A DNA stretch of 64,000 nt from Stachybotrys elegans (lineage: Eukaryota; Ascomycota; Sordariomycetes; Hypocreales; Stachybotryaceae). Under the pieces are notes generated by a model that worked only from the letters and a program-made list of their open reading frames with translations, did not search any database and was not told the DNA's origin. Location of the stretch: NCBI GenBank assembly GCA_020746835.1, contig JAGPNK010000002.1, positions 1,922,001 to 1,986,000 of the forward strand. Direction: 5' to 3'. Shown piece after piece: positions 1 to 12,134 of the stretch. The position numbers and the translations under genes are program-made. Within the stretch, counting starts at the first letter, position 1; each line of letters opens with the position of its first letter.

Positions 1-2441
1 ATCAATGCCACCCCAAGTCCACGTCCCAGCCCGGCCATTCACGAGAATGCCATTACTTAATAAGTCCCCCAAGGGTGGAGCCGGATCGCCCGTTGGCCTC
101 CGTTCTGCTCCGTGGGTAATTAAGCCGTCGACGCCAAAACCCCAGGCTTCCCAGCTCCAGGCCCCCAAACATCCCCCGACACGACCCCCAAGCCTGCCCA
201 GCGCCCGCCAGGGCCTCATTCTGCCAGAAGAGCCTTGGTCTAGGCGTCGCCGACGCCGAGTCACTACCGACAACATGCCTTATTATTATGTTATGGACTT
301 TATTGCCGACATGTTTTCCCGTCGGCTAGCTGTGATTTTATCAGCCGTGATTTTTTTCAGCCACACGGGTGCCAATCCGTGTCCAAGAATATCAGTCACG
401 AGCAGGCATGTCCGTTCGTTCGTTCTGTCTCGCCTCACTCAAAGACACTCATGACCATGAAATGTTGAAAATTAGCCTCCAAGAGAGCGAAGCGGCGATA
501 AGGAGTCCCAACGAAACCCACGCAACTAGTAGGCCTCATGATCCTCACAGAGACTATGGGCCTTTCCGCCATGCATCTGCCAGGCTTCACAGCTTCAGAA
601 AAGCAAACAATAGTTGAAAATATGTCTTCCCCACGAATGGGAGCATGGATGCTGGTTCGGTTACCGTAATAATTACCACTACAGTTTACCTTATTTCACA
701 TCCGTTCTGCCAGAGGATGTGTGTCTATCAAAAAAAGAAGACAAAGAAGCACCAAGGAATGACCTCGACGCCACCCGGAATAGTATTGGCGCATGGCGGT
801 CCGAAAAACGCACCTCCCCTTATCACCATCCTCTGATTGGCTACCGACCAATTGCTCTGCATAATTGTGTTCTCTCACAACTTGCGCCGCTTGAGCCTTC
901 ATCCATTCAACGCCGCCCAATTGCACCCTCGACTCGCCGCGACCCTCCGTAAATCGCTCAGCCGTTGTCGCCCGTCGGCTGGCTCTGCCAGGAGGCGACG
1001 CTGCCAAGCGCCATAATTGGCTCATCTGCTTTGTCCTTTCCGCTCCGCTGTCGGCCTCGTACCCCGATACACGGGACCTCGCTGCAACTTACACCCAAAC
1101 CCAGCATTCCGATCAGCGGGTCATCGGACAGTGTGCCGACTATCGACTCCATCCTCTGTACTCGGTAGCCACCTCCTGTCGTCTCCAATGCTTGCCGCTG
1201 CCGCTCCTGTGCCGTGCGTAAATGCCTCTTGGAAATGCTCAATGTCCAAATAATGACCACCAGCCCTCGCAGCCCTCGCAGCCCTGCACCCCACCGGCTG
1301 GGCATTCCAGGGACCAGGTCACTGCTGCCAAGCTATCCAAGAAGCTTTCCATCTGACCTCTGTCCGGCTCTGTTGCTAGGCCCAATCCATCCTTTACCAG
1401 GCTTGCGAGCCGAGAGACACCACACAAGAGACCAGAGTGCAACACCGTCAACCCGTTTGGTAACCTCAAGCACAGGTAGGCACGTAGGTACGTACGTAGG
1501 TCTCTGTGTTGAACTCGTCCTGGCAAGCCATGCCACATGGAGGCTCCATGCTCGCCATGATTTGTGGGGAAGGGAGCCAACAACCCCGGATTTCAAGCTT
1601 CACAGCCAAAAGCCTGGAACATCGTCTTACATATTGCTCTTTGTCCATCCATCCGTCCACACCTCTCTGCCGCCGCCACCCATGCATCATGCACGCCTGA
1701 CTTGGCACATCGAGTCTCTCTGCGATGGCTCCGCGTTGGCGTCGCCATCACCCCTGAGCATGTGCATGTTTAACAACAATGGCTTGGTTTTCTATGCCTG
1801 CATGTCGGGGTAGGATCCTCCTCCCTACTAGTCATCCTTGCACTCTCTTGACAGCACTATCAATCCCTCGGTCGCTCGCTTCTCGATCATTCCTGGAAAG
1901 CAAACATCAGGAATCTCTGCGGGCGCTGACGCGGTCGAGCAATGGCGGTAAGGGAGCCTCGTCCTATGAAAGACGTGCCGAGTGTCCATCACTTGACGTG
2001 TCTGTTGCCATGTTTCGCCCCCTGTGCGGGGATCAGCAAGCAAGTGGTTTTATCCCATCACTGCTCTTCTTTTATCTGCCCAACGGTAAGCGGTATTTCA
2101 CGGCTCACCTCACTCCATGTCTTCGAAAGAGCCTATTGGATGTAAATCACCATTCCTTCAGTCTCGTATTGTAAACATGCGGCACAAGTCTGAGCTGCTG
2201 GGGGCACGAGTATGCACCTATCTTCTTGTAGCCCAAAAAGGCATGGCAAGTTCTGGTATATATTTTTCACAATCCTCCAGATATGCACTTGTTGCCCCGA
2301 TCCGGCCATCTCAGTAAGCGTGATGATCACGCCCAGGCACAGCCAGAACGACAGCATCATCCACCCACAACATAGCCGCAGCACGTCTACATGAGCCCGG
2401 TGCCCCGGTGATGCCGCAGCGGAGCCTCGAGGAAAGCTAAC
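1..2441. other. Intergenic, no supported gene
   Basis: No frame in this stretch gives a recognisable protein or a set of exons that splice together. The open frames (up to about 200 codons) have biased, overlapping translations on both strands typical of C/T-rich spacer. Short direct repeats are visible, such as a 9-bp cagccctcg unit at about 1259-1282 and a gtacgtag-like run near 1478-1502. The right end is the 3' flank of the TMEM19-like gene. Confidence 0.6.
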
Positions 2442-3686
2442 TTATGGGGTCAAAATATCCAAAACAGGAATGCCCCATCGCCAGCTCATGACGGCCATGG
2501 CGCCGACACTCATTACCACTGCCATGATAAAGTTGACGTCGTTGTTGTCGAGGACATCCCAGCCGTTCTCCACGATACGAGATGGCAGCTCGTCTCCAAA
2601 GCTCGGTTCGCTAGACTTGCCTCCTGTCTTGCGCTGCTGCACGCCAGATGTCTTGTCGGTTCCCGAGGCGCTCGAGCCCGTCTGCTCCTTGGAGAGTCGG
2701 ATTCTCTCATCCTCGTCTTCGGACACGAGAACTCGTACTCCACCCTCGCCTTCAACAATCTTGCCAGTCCGTGCGTCCTTGACTGAGCGCTGGAACAGAC
2801 CGCCCAGTACGCTGTCTAGGACACTTCCCAAAAGACCCCAAACCACCATAAAGCTCATAAAGTCTCGTCTTTGTTGGACAGTCCAGGGTTGACCGCCACC
2901 AGGCATGGACGTGGTGCTGGAGTTGCACGACGGGAGGAACATCATCGTGGCAGAGATAATGATAAGTGAACCGAGCAGTCCGGCACCCAGTCCCAAGAGC
3001 GTAACGCCACCATTTGTTCCTCGAGGAACCTTCCGCAGGTTCCAAGAAGTAATCAGACGCGGATCGCCCTTGGCGAGGATTCCAAGTTCGGAACTAAAGG
3101 TGTCGGCAGCCACTGCCGCGTAGTTGGCAACGATACCAACGAGCAGCAGGTCGCCGCCCCAGGAGAAGCAAATCGTGCCCCGTGGGTCAGGAGACGCGGG
3201 ATCCGCCAAGGCGGCTTCGCGGGCACGGAGCTGGTTTGCATGCATGATGGAGAAGATGGATGCCATCAATGAGTTGGCCAGAACTGCCGCCATAGTCAGC
3301 ACCTTTTGTTCGCTGCAAACCTCCCAAAGGTGCACGGGTACTCTAAAAGTCTCACCTTGAATGTGCGTTCGCGGGCCCTCTCCTCCAGAGGTGCCTTTAG
3401 CCCGCACCGTGAGCTTCGCCTTGACCTCTTCCTTGACCTATTTGCATCGTGTCAGCTTGAACTAGGTAGGGTCGGTGCGAAGGGAGTTCCCCAAACATAC
3501 ATGTGTCGCCCGGGTCCCCGCGAGGAAGAAGACGCAGAGAAGCACAAAGGGGAGGTTCCACGGGTGATACGCGTGCGCGACAGCGGTGAGAAAGGCCGCC
3601 AGGAGACCAGAGGGCGTAAGCGACTTCTTAGACCATGCACGGTAGATCAGGGCCGCTGTGGCCGGGACCGCGTAGATCGGCTTCAT
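2442..3686 (-). CDS. TMEM19/DUF92 family integral membrane protein
   Basis: Three exons (3686-3501, 3437-3356, 3283-2442) give 369 aa. Intron 1 (63 nt) has a GTATGT donor. Intron 2 (72 nt) has a GTGAGA donor and a GCTGAC branch site. The protein starts with a hydrophobic MKPIYAVPA segment, then a basic loop and an LTPSGLLAA segment, followed by several more membrane segments. It includes the family-type stretch VLANSLMASIFSIMHANQ, a glycine-rich GGDLLLVGIVANYAAVAADT segment and the TFSSELG motif. These match DUF92/TMEM19 proteins. Plant members (VTE6) are phytyl-phosphate kinases; the fungal role is not established. The start at 3686 is preferred because family members begin near this point. 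A charged, probably cytosolic insert lies near residues 250-320, before the last membrane segments. The gene is divergent from the zinc-finger regulator across a 2.7 kb gap. Confidence 0.85.
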
Positions 3687-6393
3687 GGTGTGCGATCCGG
3701 AGGTTGAAGATGAGTTTCGGTCAAGAGCCTCTTGCTGCAAGAAAGAGAGTGGAAGACAGACGTTAAATCACCGAGATAGTTTGAGAGGTGAGATGAGGCA
3801 ACGTCACTCCATAAAATGTCAGCTCTTGGTCTACTTTGGTCAGTCGAGGCCAAGCTTCGTCGTGCTTGCCTTATTGCGTCAGGACCCACAAGGGTCTCCC
3901 TCCCTGCACTTCGGAGGCAGTTGCGAGTGCTACACCATGTCACCTACCCTGAAGCAGGTTATTGTCTGTGCAAATGCCCAAACTTCATCCTTCGGCCTTC
4001 TTCCACTTTGTCTCTCTCCGTCGCGGGTGAACTCGACTGGGATTGTTGCGATTGGCGAGAAACCCATAAATTGTTGTGTCTCTTTCGGTCACTCGATCCC
4101 GTCAGCTTGACGTCATGAGTTGCATCCTCGCTGCAATCTCAGTCATGCCTTTCCCCATCCAAGATTGGGACGGTTTGGTTCAAGTGTTTGGTCAACGGGA
4201 ACCAACGCCAAACACAGACCATCTCCTCTGTCAATAGGTCTACCACCCGGTTGCTTCCACCCTGTTCAGCCCTATCCGTCGCTGGCTGCCGTTGTGACTG
4301 TGAACCGAACATGGGACTCAGTATATCTATGGCGTTTGTCCCTCTCGCTACCCTCTCAAGGTGTCACAAGACTACCAGCTCGCCGATGTCGACATTGCGC
4401 TCGGTACTGCTGCACTTTGTATCCGGCCGAGAGCGGGGGCTACAGCCTGCCTTACTGACCCGACCCATGCCGTCAGGCGTCTTTGGGATATCTGTTGTGT
4501 CGTGAGCTGCCTGCTCAGATCCAGATAAACGGCGGTAATTGCCGTGCAGATCGCCATGTGGCTTGCCCGGACTTGCTGGCTGTTCAGCAAATCAGCCATC
4601 GGGGGCACGACAGTCCTGCCGGTGCTGATGCACGCTATCGACATCTCAGCTGTCTGATGCTGCAGATACGAGCCTTGTCCGCACGCCTAGCATAGCGGTA
4701 CTCCCAACCTTTCCAGTTTTCATCTGCCCGGCTCGTGCTTATGATTCCCGAGTGCTTTGCATTGAGCAACCATAAGACGGCGCGGCCCCATTTCTCCGCC
4801 TTGAACATGTCAGGACCGTTTCGAGAGATGCCCAATGTCAAAAGGGCCGACACCCTTCTCTGCTCGACTCCAATGTCTCAGTGCCTCCTCTCAGATCTTG
4901 CTCTCGTAAGGGACACTCAGCATCCAAGAGGAGCCTTCCGCCACATCAATTGTATGACAGCAAGCGGCTTTCCCAATCATCCTGTGGTTACACTACTGAG
5001 GTCAAGATGACTGGTGGACCTGGCCATCCTCCACTTGGGCGCGTGTCACGTTTCTCCCTCCCAGCCCTTACACAACATGCCACATCTCACAGATGGCTGA
5101 AATCCGTATTGAAAGGACTTTCTAGGGCACGAAGGCTGGATGTGGTCACATTACAGGTCGAAGCCACCCGCGTCGGCTGTCCAAGGCTCAGGATCTATTA
5201 TCTCGGTTCTCTCGGTGAGATCTGACTACTGAGCACTTCGGGATATCACTTCAAGCGTGCCAAATGGGACAATTATAGAATACCTTGGGTATCTAGCTAC
5301 TTACCTCACAACACCACACAAACCGGATTCTTATCTATGCACATGCCAAGGCAGTGTGGCTCCAGACATGCCCAATCAAGAGCAAGTAGTCCACCTACAC
5401 CGATTGCTTGCAAATCAGGCTCTGGGATAAGGCCTTTATGGTATGCAGCCTTTCACCGGTCGCCATCATTGCCTGTCTCAGCTGCCACTCTGGCGGTGTA
5501 GCCATCACGACACCATGTATGGAAATTCTCCTTCTATAGGTCTGTTGTCTCGTGGCTCCATGCCGTGTAACCCACGAAATGACTGTAGGTGTCATTGTTT
5601 CCCCTCCTATTCAGGGAAATGGCATGGCTAACCTTGCCCACTGCTACAATCGATCAGCATTTAGCTAGTTTCATTGGCGATTCACCAATCTATCGTTTCC
5701 GGAGCATCTTTTCTCCTTATACGATGGACTGTGTGGCGTTCGGGATCTGCTCCAGGAGCCGCGCTTTCGCCATCCGATGTGTCTCAGTGAAGCCCGGCCT
5801 AACTGGCATCAGCTATGGAAATATGGGCGTCAGCTATCATCCGCCACACCTTACTGGGTGGCCGGTATGTCGTGGCAGTCCAACCCCAGCCTTCTGCTAG
5901 TCTTCTGCTAGCCTTCTGGTCCGGTTGGCTTGGTGAGCAAGTCATGGCGTAGACCTGATTGCTGTGAGAACATATTTGATCTTGGATAAGACGTTAGTTA
6001 CATCAATGCCAAACGGCGCCATCTCCAACCGGGATCCCCTTCAACCTGGGATTACTATTACCGTTCCTGACACCTAGGCTTCGCAGCGTCTTGGCTTAAA
6101 TCAGTTCCGATAATTGCCGACAGCGATTGGCTATACATTTTCGTCCAACACATGCATCCTGCCAGCCGGTCATCTAGCGCGGCGACCCATGCATCTTCAC
6201 GGCTCAGCTATCGAGTGTAACCACATGCTCAAAGCATCCTCCGCAAGCTGGACTATCTAGCTTCTCCGGCCCCCCATCTCACGTACCGTGGCGAGTGTCC
6301 CTCGCGGATATCCGTAGTCTTATTGCCCTGCTGAGCCTGCTCCGACATTGCCATGTTCCCTGAGAACGGCACCAAACACTTCTTGCCTACACC
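3687..6393. other. Divergent intergenic region, no supported gene
   Basis: This 2.7 kb stretch lies between the minus-strand TMEM19-like gene and the plus-strand zinc-finger regulator. No open frame resembles a known family and none can be joined by plausible introns. It presumably carries both promoters. A small imperfect tandem repeat (cttctgctag units) lies at about 5890-5915. Otherwise I see nothing specific. Confidence 0.55.
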
Positions 6394-9389
6394 ATGTCGT
6401 CAGGACCAACCTTCTGCACTTACTGTGGGAAATCTTTCACGCGAAAAGAGCATCTCGAGCGCCATATCCCGAGTCGTACGCAGTTATCCGGACCAATAAC
6501 GTACTCACGCTAACATCGAGAAGACACCAACGTCAAGCCGTACCGCTGTCCTGACTGTTTCCTAGCCTTCTCTCGAAAGTGAGTGATACTTCATCAAGCT
6601 GCTTCATCTCCTGATTCCGGGGATATCAGAGACCTGCTGCAGAGGCATACCATGACATACCATGAGCCTGGCGACAACCCCGACCTACTGCTGTCCCTCA
6701 CCCCCTCACAACCCGGGAGAAATCCAATCGCCTGCCAAAACTGTGCCAACGCCAAGACTGGCTGCGATAAGAGGGTACCGTGTTCGCGTTGCGCCGAGAA
6801 GGCTCTGCCTTGCGAGGCTCGCTTCGCGCGTCGGTCCTCCAAGGCTGCCCACCGAGCAGCTCAGACCTTCGCAGCTTTGCAGCGTCAAATCGGAACTCAG
6901 GCTCAGCGTCAACATCAGCAACAGCCAGGGCGGCCCCAGAGCAACCCGACCTCGCGAGATGATCTCGCTATATTAATCGAGCCAGATAATACTAATGGTA
7001 ATCTTTCCTTGTCCTCGTCGAAGCCCGACCTACACATGCAGCTTGACACCACAAGCTTCAACAAGCTGGATCCCATATCGCAAACCTTCTTGTCTCCTGA
7101 GCTTGGTTTCGACGGCAACGACAACCTTTGGTCTCTCACTCATGACTTCAATGGGCCCGCCTTTGGCACTTTGGACCATGTTGGTTGGAACAAGCTCCCT
7201 ATGGAGTTTGACATGTCTGGCACAGGCATGCAGCTTGGATCCATGGACTTGCTGCTCTCTCCTCCAGGCCAGAATTTCAGCGACGCAACCTCATTTTCCT
7301 TTCCCCCAGCCGCGCCATCAGAAGTCTCCTCGCATACTCGTACGAATAGCAGCGGGGGCCTCGAAGCCGGGTCATTGGGCCAGGCGACCAGTTTTCTTCC
7401 AGAGTTCGAGGCTGTGATTGCTGCCGAATCCGCATGGCCATTGGCTCGTTGCAACCCAGTGACATTTTCCAGAAACTGCCCCCGGACAGCCATTCTTCAC
7501 CTCGAGTGTCTTGAACGGAAATCCAGGATCGAAAACGCGTGGAACCCCCTCGAGAGTCTAGTGGGAGGCCAGATTTGGGACCCTTCCGAGATGGTATCGG
7601 TTGCATGCCTAACGGCTGGAACCCGAGATATCATCATAGCAGTCACACAGTCATTTCTTCACAAGGCCTTGGAGATACACCGCAGCAGCAGCCCCCGGGC
7701 GTCAGTATGTGCAGGCCAAGGCACTCCTGGAATCTCCAACTACATCATTTCACTTCCGTCCACCAGGGTTCTCGACAGTCTGCTGCGATGCTGCATGCGT
7801 AACCTATCTAGCTATTTCTGTCTCGCGCCTCGGGGCGTATTCAACCCGAATGAAATAATGGGCGAGCAGGCGTCCACTCTCCTTGTCTTGCTGATGATAG
7901 CCCTCGGGGCCTCCGGGCTTTCGATATGCGAGGCGCGCGAGCTGTCCACAGGTCTTGCCGAGACGTGCCGCATCTCCCTCTTTGACACCATAGAGAAAAA
8001 TGTCGAACTATCAGCAGACCCGATAGCTCTAAAGTGTGCCATGCTTTTCACATTGCTCGGTGCCTGGAGCGGTGATAAGTGGTTAATGGACATTGCCATG
8101 GGCCAGAGAGGCATGTATCTGTCTGTGGGTGCGACTTGACCATTCTTGAAAGGATTTCTGCTCATCTCTTCATAAATCAGATGTTGCGACACTCGGGAAT
8201 GCTGGAGCCCGGCTCTTCGGCTCGGCTTAATCTAGACACGATGACGGATACAGAGATCTGTCGAAGTATATGGCTTGAGCGAGAAGCGCAGAGCAGGTTG
8301 GTGTCTCCTGGAAGCCCATGCGTTTGTTCCAACTTAACCGCTACCAGATTGGTCTATAACTGGGTGATTGTGGATCAGGAGCTCAGTCTTTTCCACGATA
8401 CCATGCCATTGCTGTCAATCCCCGACTTGCAATGCCCTTTACCCAGCCCCGAAGACGTGTGGAAGTTAAGGACGACGGATGAATGGCTGGGCAAATTGCA
8501 AGCCATGCACGGGAACATGAGCCCTGGGGGTCAGTTTGAACTTCCTGAAGCCGCTTCGCTGTTCGGCCTGTTCCAGGATTTCCTGCAAGATAAGTTGTCG
8601 TGTGATCAGGAGTCCCTCACTGCTTTTCAGTTGCGCCTCCTTCTTCACCCTATCCAAAACCTACTTTGCCACACACAGCAGACCATGTCTTGCTTTCCAG
8701 AGATTCTAACCACACGCCGCCCAGCGATCTACACGGGGTTGAAGACCAACACCAGACGACGGCTTGAGGAAATCCAACTCCTGCTAGAGAAGTGGTACGG
8801 GTTGGCTCATGGCATATTCAAGCTGAACCCCAACGACCTGGTGATTCGGGTGGATCTCGTGCTGTTCCACCTCGTCTCACTCAACACAATAACAAACTTC
8901 CCGCAGATTGAGCAGCTCGCTCGGTGGGATAACTCTCACACCATCGCTCGAGAGTCGTCTCTGCGTCAGTCAAAGTACATACACAGCAGGGAAGAGGCCA
9001 CCGATCACTGCAAACAAATCTTGGACCTCGTACGGCAGCTCCCAATCGACCACCGACCGCCGTGGTGGCCTGCTGCCATCTACCGAGTCACCTTGATACT
9101 CTGGGTCGACGCACTTACACAGCAGAAGCTGTGCATCCCATCGCCTACGCACACCCCGCCGGGTGCTCACATGCACCCCATCCCGGCGTCCATGGAGGCG
9201 CCGGGTACAGCTGGCATCGATGGGCCTGGCATGTCCATTGATGGAGCTACGATGCCCCTCGACCGGCCAGCAAGTATGCTACAATATGGAATACAGGCGA
9301 TTGAAGAAGGGCGACGAACACGCTTCAGTGATGGCATCAAGAGAAAGCTGACTACCCTGGGAGATAATTGGAAGCGGGAGTCCTCGTGA
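6394..9389 (+). CDS. C2H2 plus Zn2Cys6 fungal transcription factor
   Basis: Five exons (6394-6475, 6524-6578, 6630-8124, 8181-8296, 8348-9389) encode 929 aa. Finger 1 has C8, C11, H24 and H28. Finger 2 has C36, C39, H52 and H57. A canonical fungal Zn2Cys6 cluster follows at C81, C84, C91, C97, C100 and C107, so this should be a sequence-specific nuclear DNA-binding regulator. The middle and C-terminal part (about 300-900) is helical, with signatures like the fungal-specific transcription factor domain (for example the ALKCAMLFTLLGAWSGDKW region). A Q/H-rich linker follows the cluster. Introns 1 and 2 fall inside the two C2H2 fingers, so the first finger is only completed by splicing. Intron 4 (51 nt) is a multiple of three without a stop. 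The target genes are unknown. Combined C2H2/Zn2Cys6 proteins are a known fungal class. Confidence 0.88.
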
Positions 9390-9883
9390 TGAGGGTTGTG
9401 CCTCCCACGGGCACAGAAGGGCACCGGGCTTGGGTTTATGCATCATATCATATATAATAGATTCGGGTAAGGAGGACAGGCGGTAGGTGGACGACATATT
9501 CACGATTCACGACATGGGGACCCAAGGTTCCTGCAGCATATATACCAATCAATTCCAAGACGACGCCTCTTATGGCCTGACATGTCAGAGTACACTACAC
9601 CGTGCATCGTAGAAAAAGGTGACAGACGGGGTTCGTATTACTTCAAGTACTATCAGCATTATTTGCTGTATTTTTTCACGCTCCAAAACACTTGGGTATA
9701 CCCAATTCAACCTGCCTCCCGGGTCATTATATCTGCAAGAAAGAATAAATACGAAGAGGGGGGGGAAAGGAGAAGAAAACCACAATCCGCATCATAAACT
9801 CGTTTCCTCTATAAATACCCGCCTTGCAACAGTCATGACGAAAATAACAACAACAATAACAACAACAAAGGTTTTCATGGTCA
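9390..9883. other. Convergent 3' flanks
   Basis: This spacer lies between the stop codons of the zinc-finger regulator (+) and the Msd1-like gene (-). It is A/T-richer than the genes and holds an (AAC)n-like tract at about 9845-9868. It probably contains both 3' UTRs and polyadenylation signals. No gene is visible. Confidence 0.5.
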
Positions 9884-12134
9884 TCATACTTTGCCCAAGA
9901 TTAGGCTCTCCAGCTCCCAGGGACTCAGCGTGCTCCTCCGCCTCGAGGCCACCCTGCTCGTCCTGCGGCCCTTCTTCCTCTTCTCTACGACGAGGGGCAT
10001 GGCCTCATCCTGCGGTAGTTGCGTGATGGCAGCAGCAGCAGCAGCAGCGACATCCTGCTTGACGGGGTCGCCGTCGCGGGACGCCACCTCGTCGGTGCTA
10101 ACGGCCGTCGCGGGGCTGATGTCGCGCTCGACGGGCGAGATGGTGGGCTTCTTGACGCCGCGGGGGCCGCGGGCAGCTCGGAGCTTGGCGCGCACGCGGG
10201 CGGCGTCGGCGTCACGCTCCGAGGCGGCGAGTTTGGCTGCGATGGCGGCCATGGTGAGGGGGCTCTGCTGCGGCAGCGCCTCTGCATTCTTGGGGAGGGG
10301 GAGGCGAGAGAGGCCTCGACGGGGGGTCTGGAGATTCTCAGATCTGTCCGACTTGTCCGACTTCTTTAGGCTCTTCTCCCTGGGCTCCTCGACCTGCCGG
10401 GGAGGTTCGACTGGGGTCTCCTCTGCTTCCTCTTCGGGCGTCTCGGCCCTAGGTTTCGAGAGAAGCACGTCGTCGAGGGAATTGCGCGAGGGGGACCGCG
10501 GACGCTCAACGGCGCGTACCACGGGGCCCACTGGTCGCAAGCGCAGAGGTGGAAGGGGGCTGCGGTGCGGGGGGGGCTTCGGGGCAGTCTCGTAGCTGGT
10601 CTTGTCTCGGGTATTCTCCTCGAGGATGATTGGGAAGTCTCCCGGCCGCTGCTTGCCCTGGTTGCCGCGGGGAGCGCCACGGTTGCCAGCCGAGGGGGAG
10701 CTCTTTAGAGGGCTGAGCTGGGGCGGCTCTGGTAGGGGCGAAGACGCGAGTGACCTGTCTGGGTGATACGGTATGGCTGTTGACTGCTGGAGGATCTCGA
10801 CATTGGGCTCCTCCATGTCAAAGTCATCGACACCCAAGTCGTCGTCGTAGCCGCTGGATTCGCCGTCGCTCTGCTCAGGGACGTCGTCGTCGTAGACATC
10901 AGTGGGCACCAGGTGCATGTCATGATGGGAAGGGGGGCAGGGCGTAGCCAGAACCTCTGGGATCTGCTCCTCCTCCGCCTCCTCGGCGACAACCGACAGA
11001 TCCATGTTGTAGGCTTGCCTCGTCTCCTCGACATCCTTGACTCGGACGGGGCTCAGACGAAGGCCCATCTTGAGCTCCTCCTCGCAGACTGGTCGCCCGT
11101 TGGAGGCCATGCGCCTGCGCCAGCCGTCGATGAGATGAACGGCTTCTTTCCAGCGCGTCTCCATCTTGACCCAACCGTCCTTGAGTCGGTTGATCTCTTC
11201 CTCTCTCACCATGACGTCCTCAATAGGGACGAAGGATGGATTCGTCAGAATCGTCCTGAGGTGGTCCAGGACAGAGCCGAGGTCCGACTCCATATCCTGC
11301 CAGGTGGTGTGCTTGACGACGTGATCATCGGCGTCTTCGCTATTGCTCCATCCGCTCATCTCGCGAAGCTGCTGCATGGTGCGGCCCATGACCCGTAGCA
11401 GCGACTCGTTCTCCTCGCTGAGGTTCTGGGCCAGCTTGGCAAGAAAGACATTCGTCTCATCACGCAGACTATAGGCATCCGATGACGCCGCTGCCGCGCG
11501 TGCAGGGCTGCTCTTCTCCTCGCCCAAGTCGCCGGTGACGGAGATGGTGGTGATGGCCGAGTTATTCCTGGATCCTCGCGCCCGCCCAGCCTCGCCCAGC
11601 TGCTTCTTCAGCGTGTCGATCTGGCGGTCCCGCCGCCGCACCTCGGCAGCGCACGATGCTCGCGTCTGCGCTACGAGGGCCTTGGTGCGGGCGACCTCGT
11701 CCTTGAGCCCGCGTACTGCGGCCTCGGCTGACTTGAGCTGCGTTCTGAGCGACGCCTCGGATGACTCGGCGATATCGAGCTTTCGTTGGGCCTCGGCGTG
11801 CCTCTCCTTTAGCCGCACTATATCATTCGTATTCTTGAGGTTCTCTGCACGCAACGCTCGCATCGCCGTAGATAGTGATTCGCGCTGCTCGGCATCGCGC
11901 TGCAAGAGTCAGCCAAACAAGCAGCACAACGGCTCAAAGGTGCACACAAACATCGCGGCGCAGAATCAGGTCGTTGACAATGCCAATAATGGCACCCATG
12001 GTGGCGGCGACATCCTCAGGGTGGTCGCCCGGGTCGGCGAAATCAATGGCCTGGCCATCGCGCAGCAGTCCTCTCGACAGGAGCTGGTTGTTGATGTACA
12101 GCGACGCCGTACGCAAGTTTTCGGTACCAAACAT
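9884..12134 (-). CDS. Coiled-coil ADIP/Msd1-like protein, possible spindle-pole anchoring factor
   Basis: Two exons (12134-11952 and 11899-9884) separated by a 52-nt intron (GTTTGT donor, TTGCAG acceptor) give 732 aa. The N-terminus starts MFGTENLRTASLYINNQLL, the arrangement seen in the afadin/alpha-actinin-binding (ADIP) family. A long coiled coil of heptads rich in E, K, R and A follows (about residues 60-165). A second helical region (about 190-310) contains RWKEAVHLIDGWRRRM. The C-terminal half is acidic, then proline/serine-rich and probably disordered, with basic patches near the end. ADIP relatives include fission yeast Msd1 and human SSX2IP, which anchor microtubule minus ends at the spindle pole body or centrosome. 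By analogy this protein may do the same, which is inference. The start at 12134 is chosen over an in-frame upstream ATG because family members begin at MFGTENL. Confidence 0.65.

Noticed and set aside
1214..1813. Plus-strand open frame of 199 codons
   Set aside because: It overlaps other open frames on both strands, its translation shows no domain and no conserved start.
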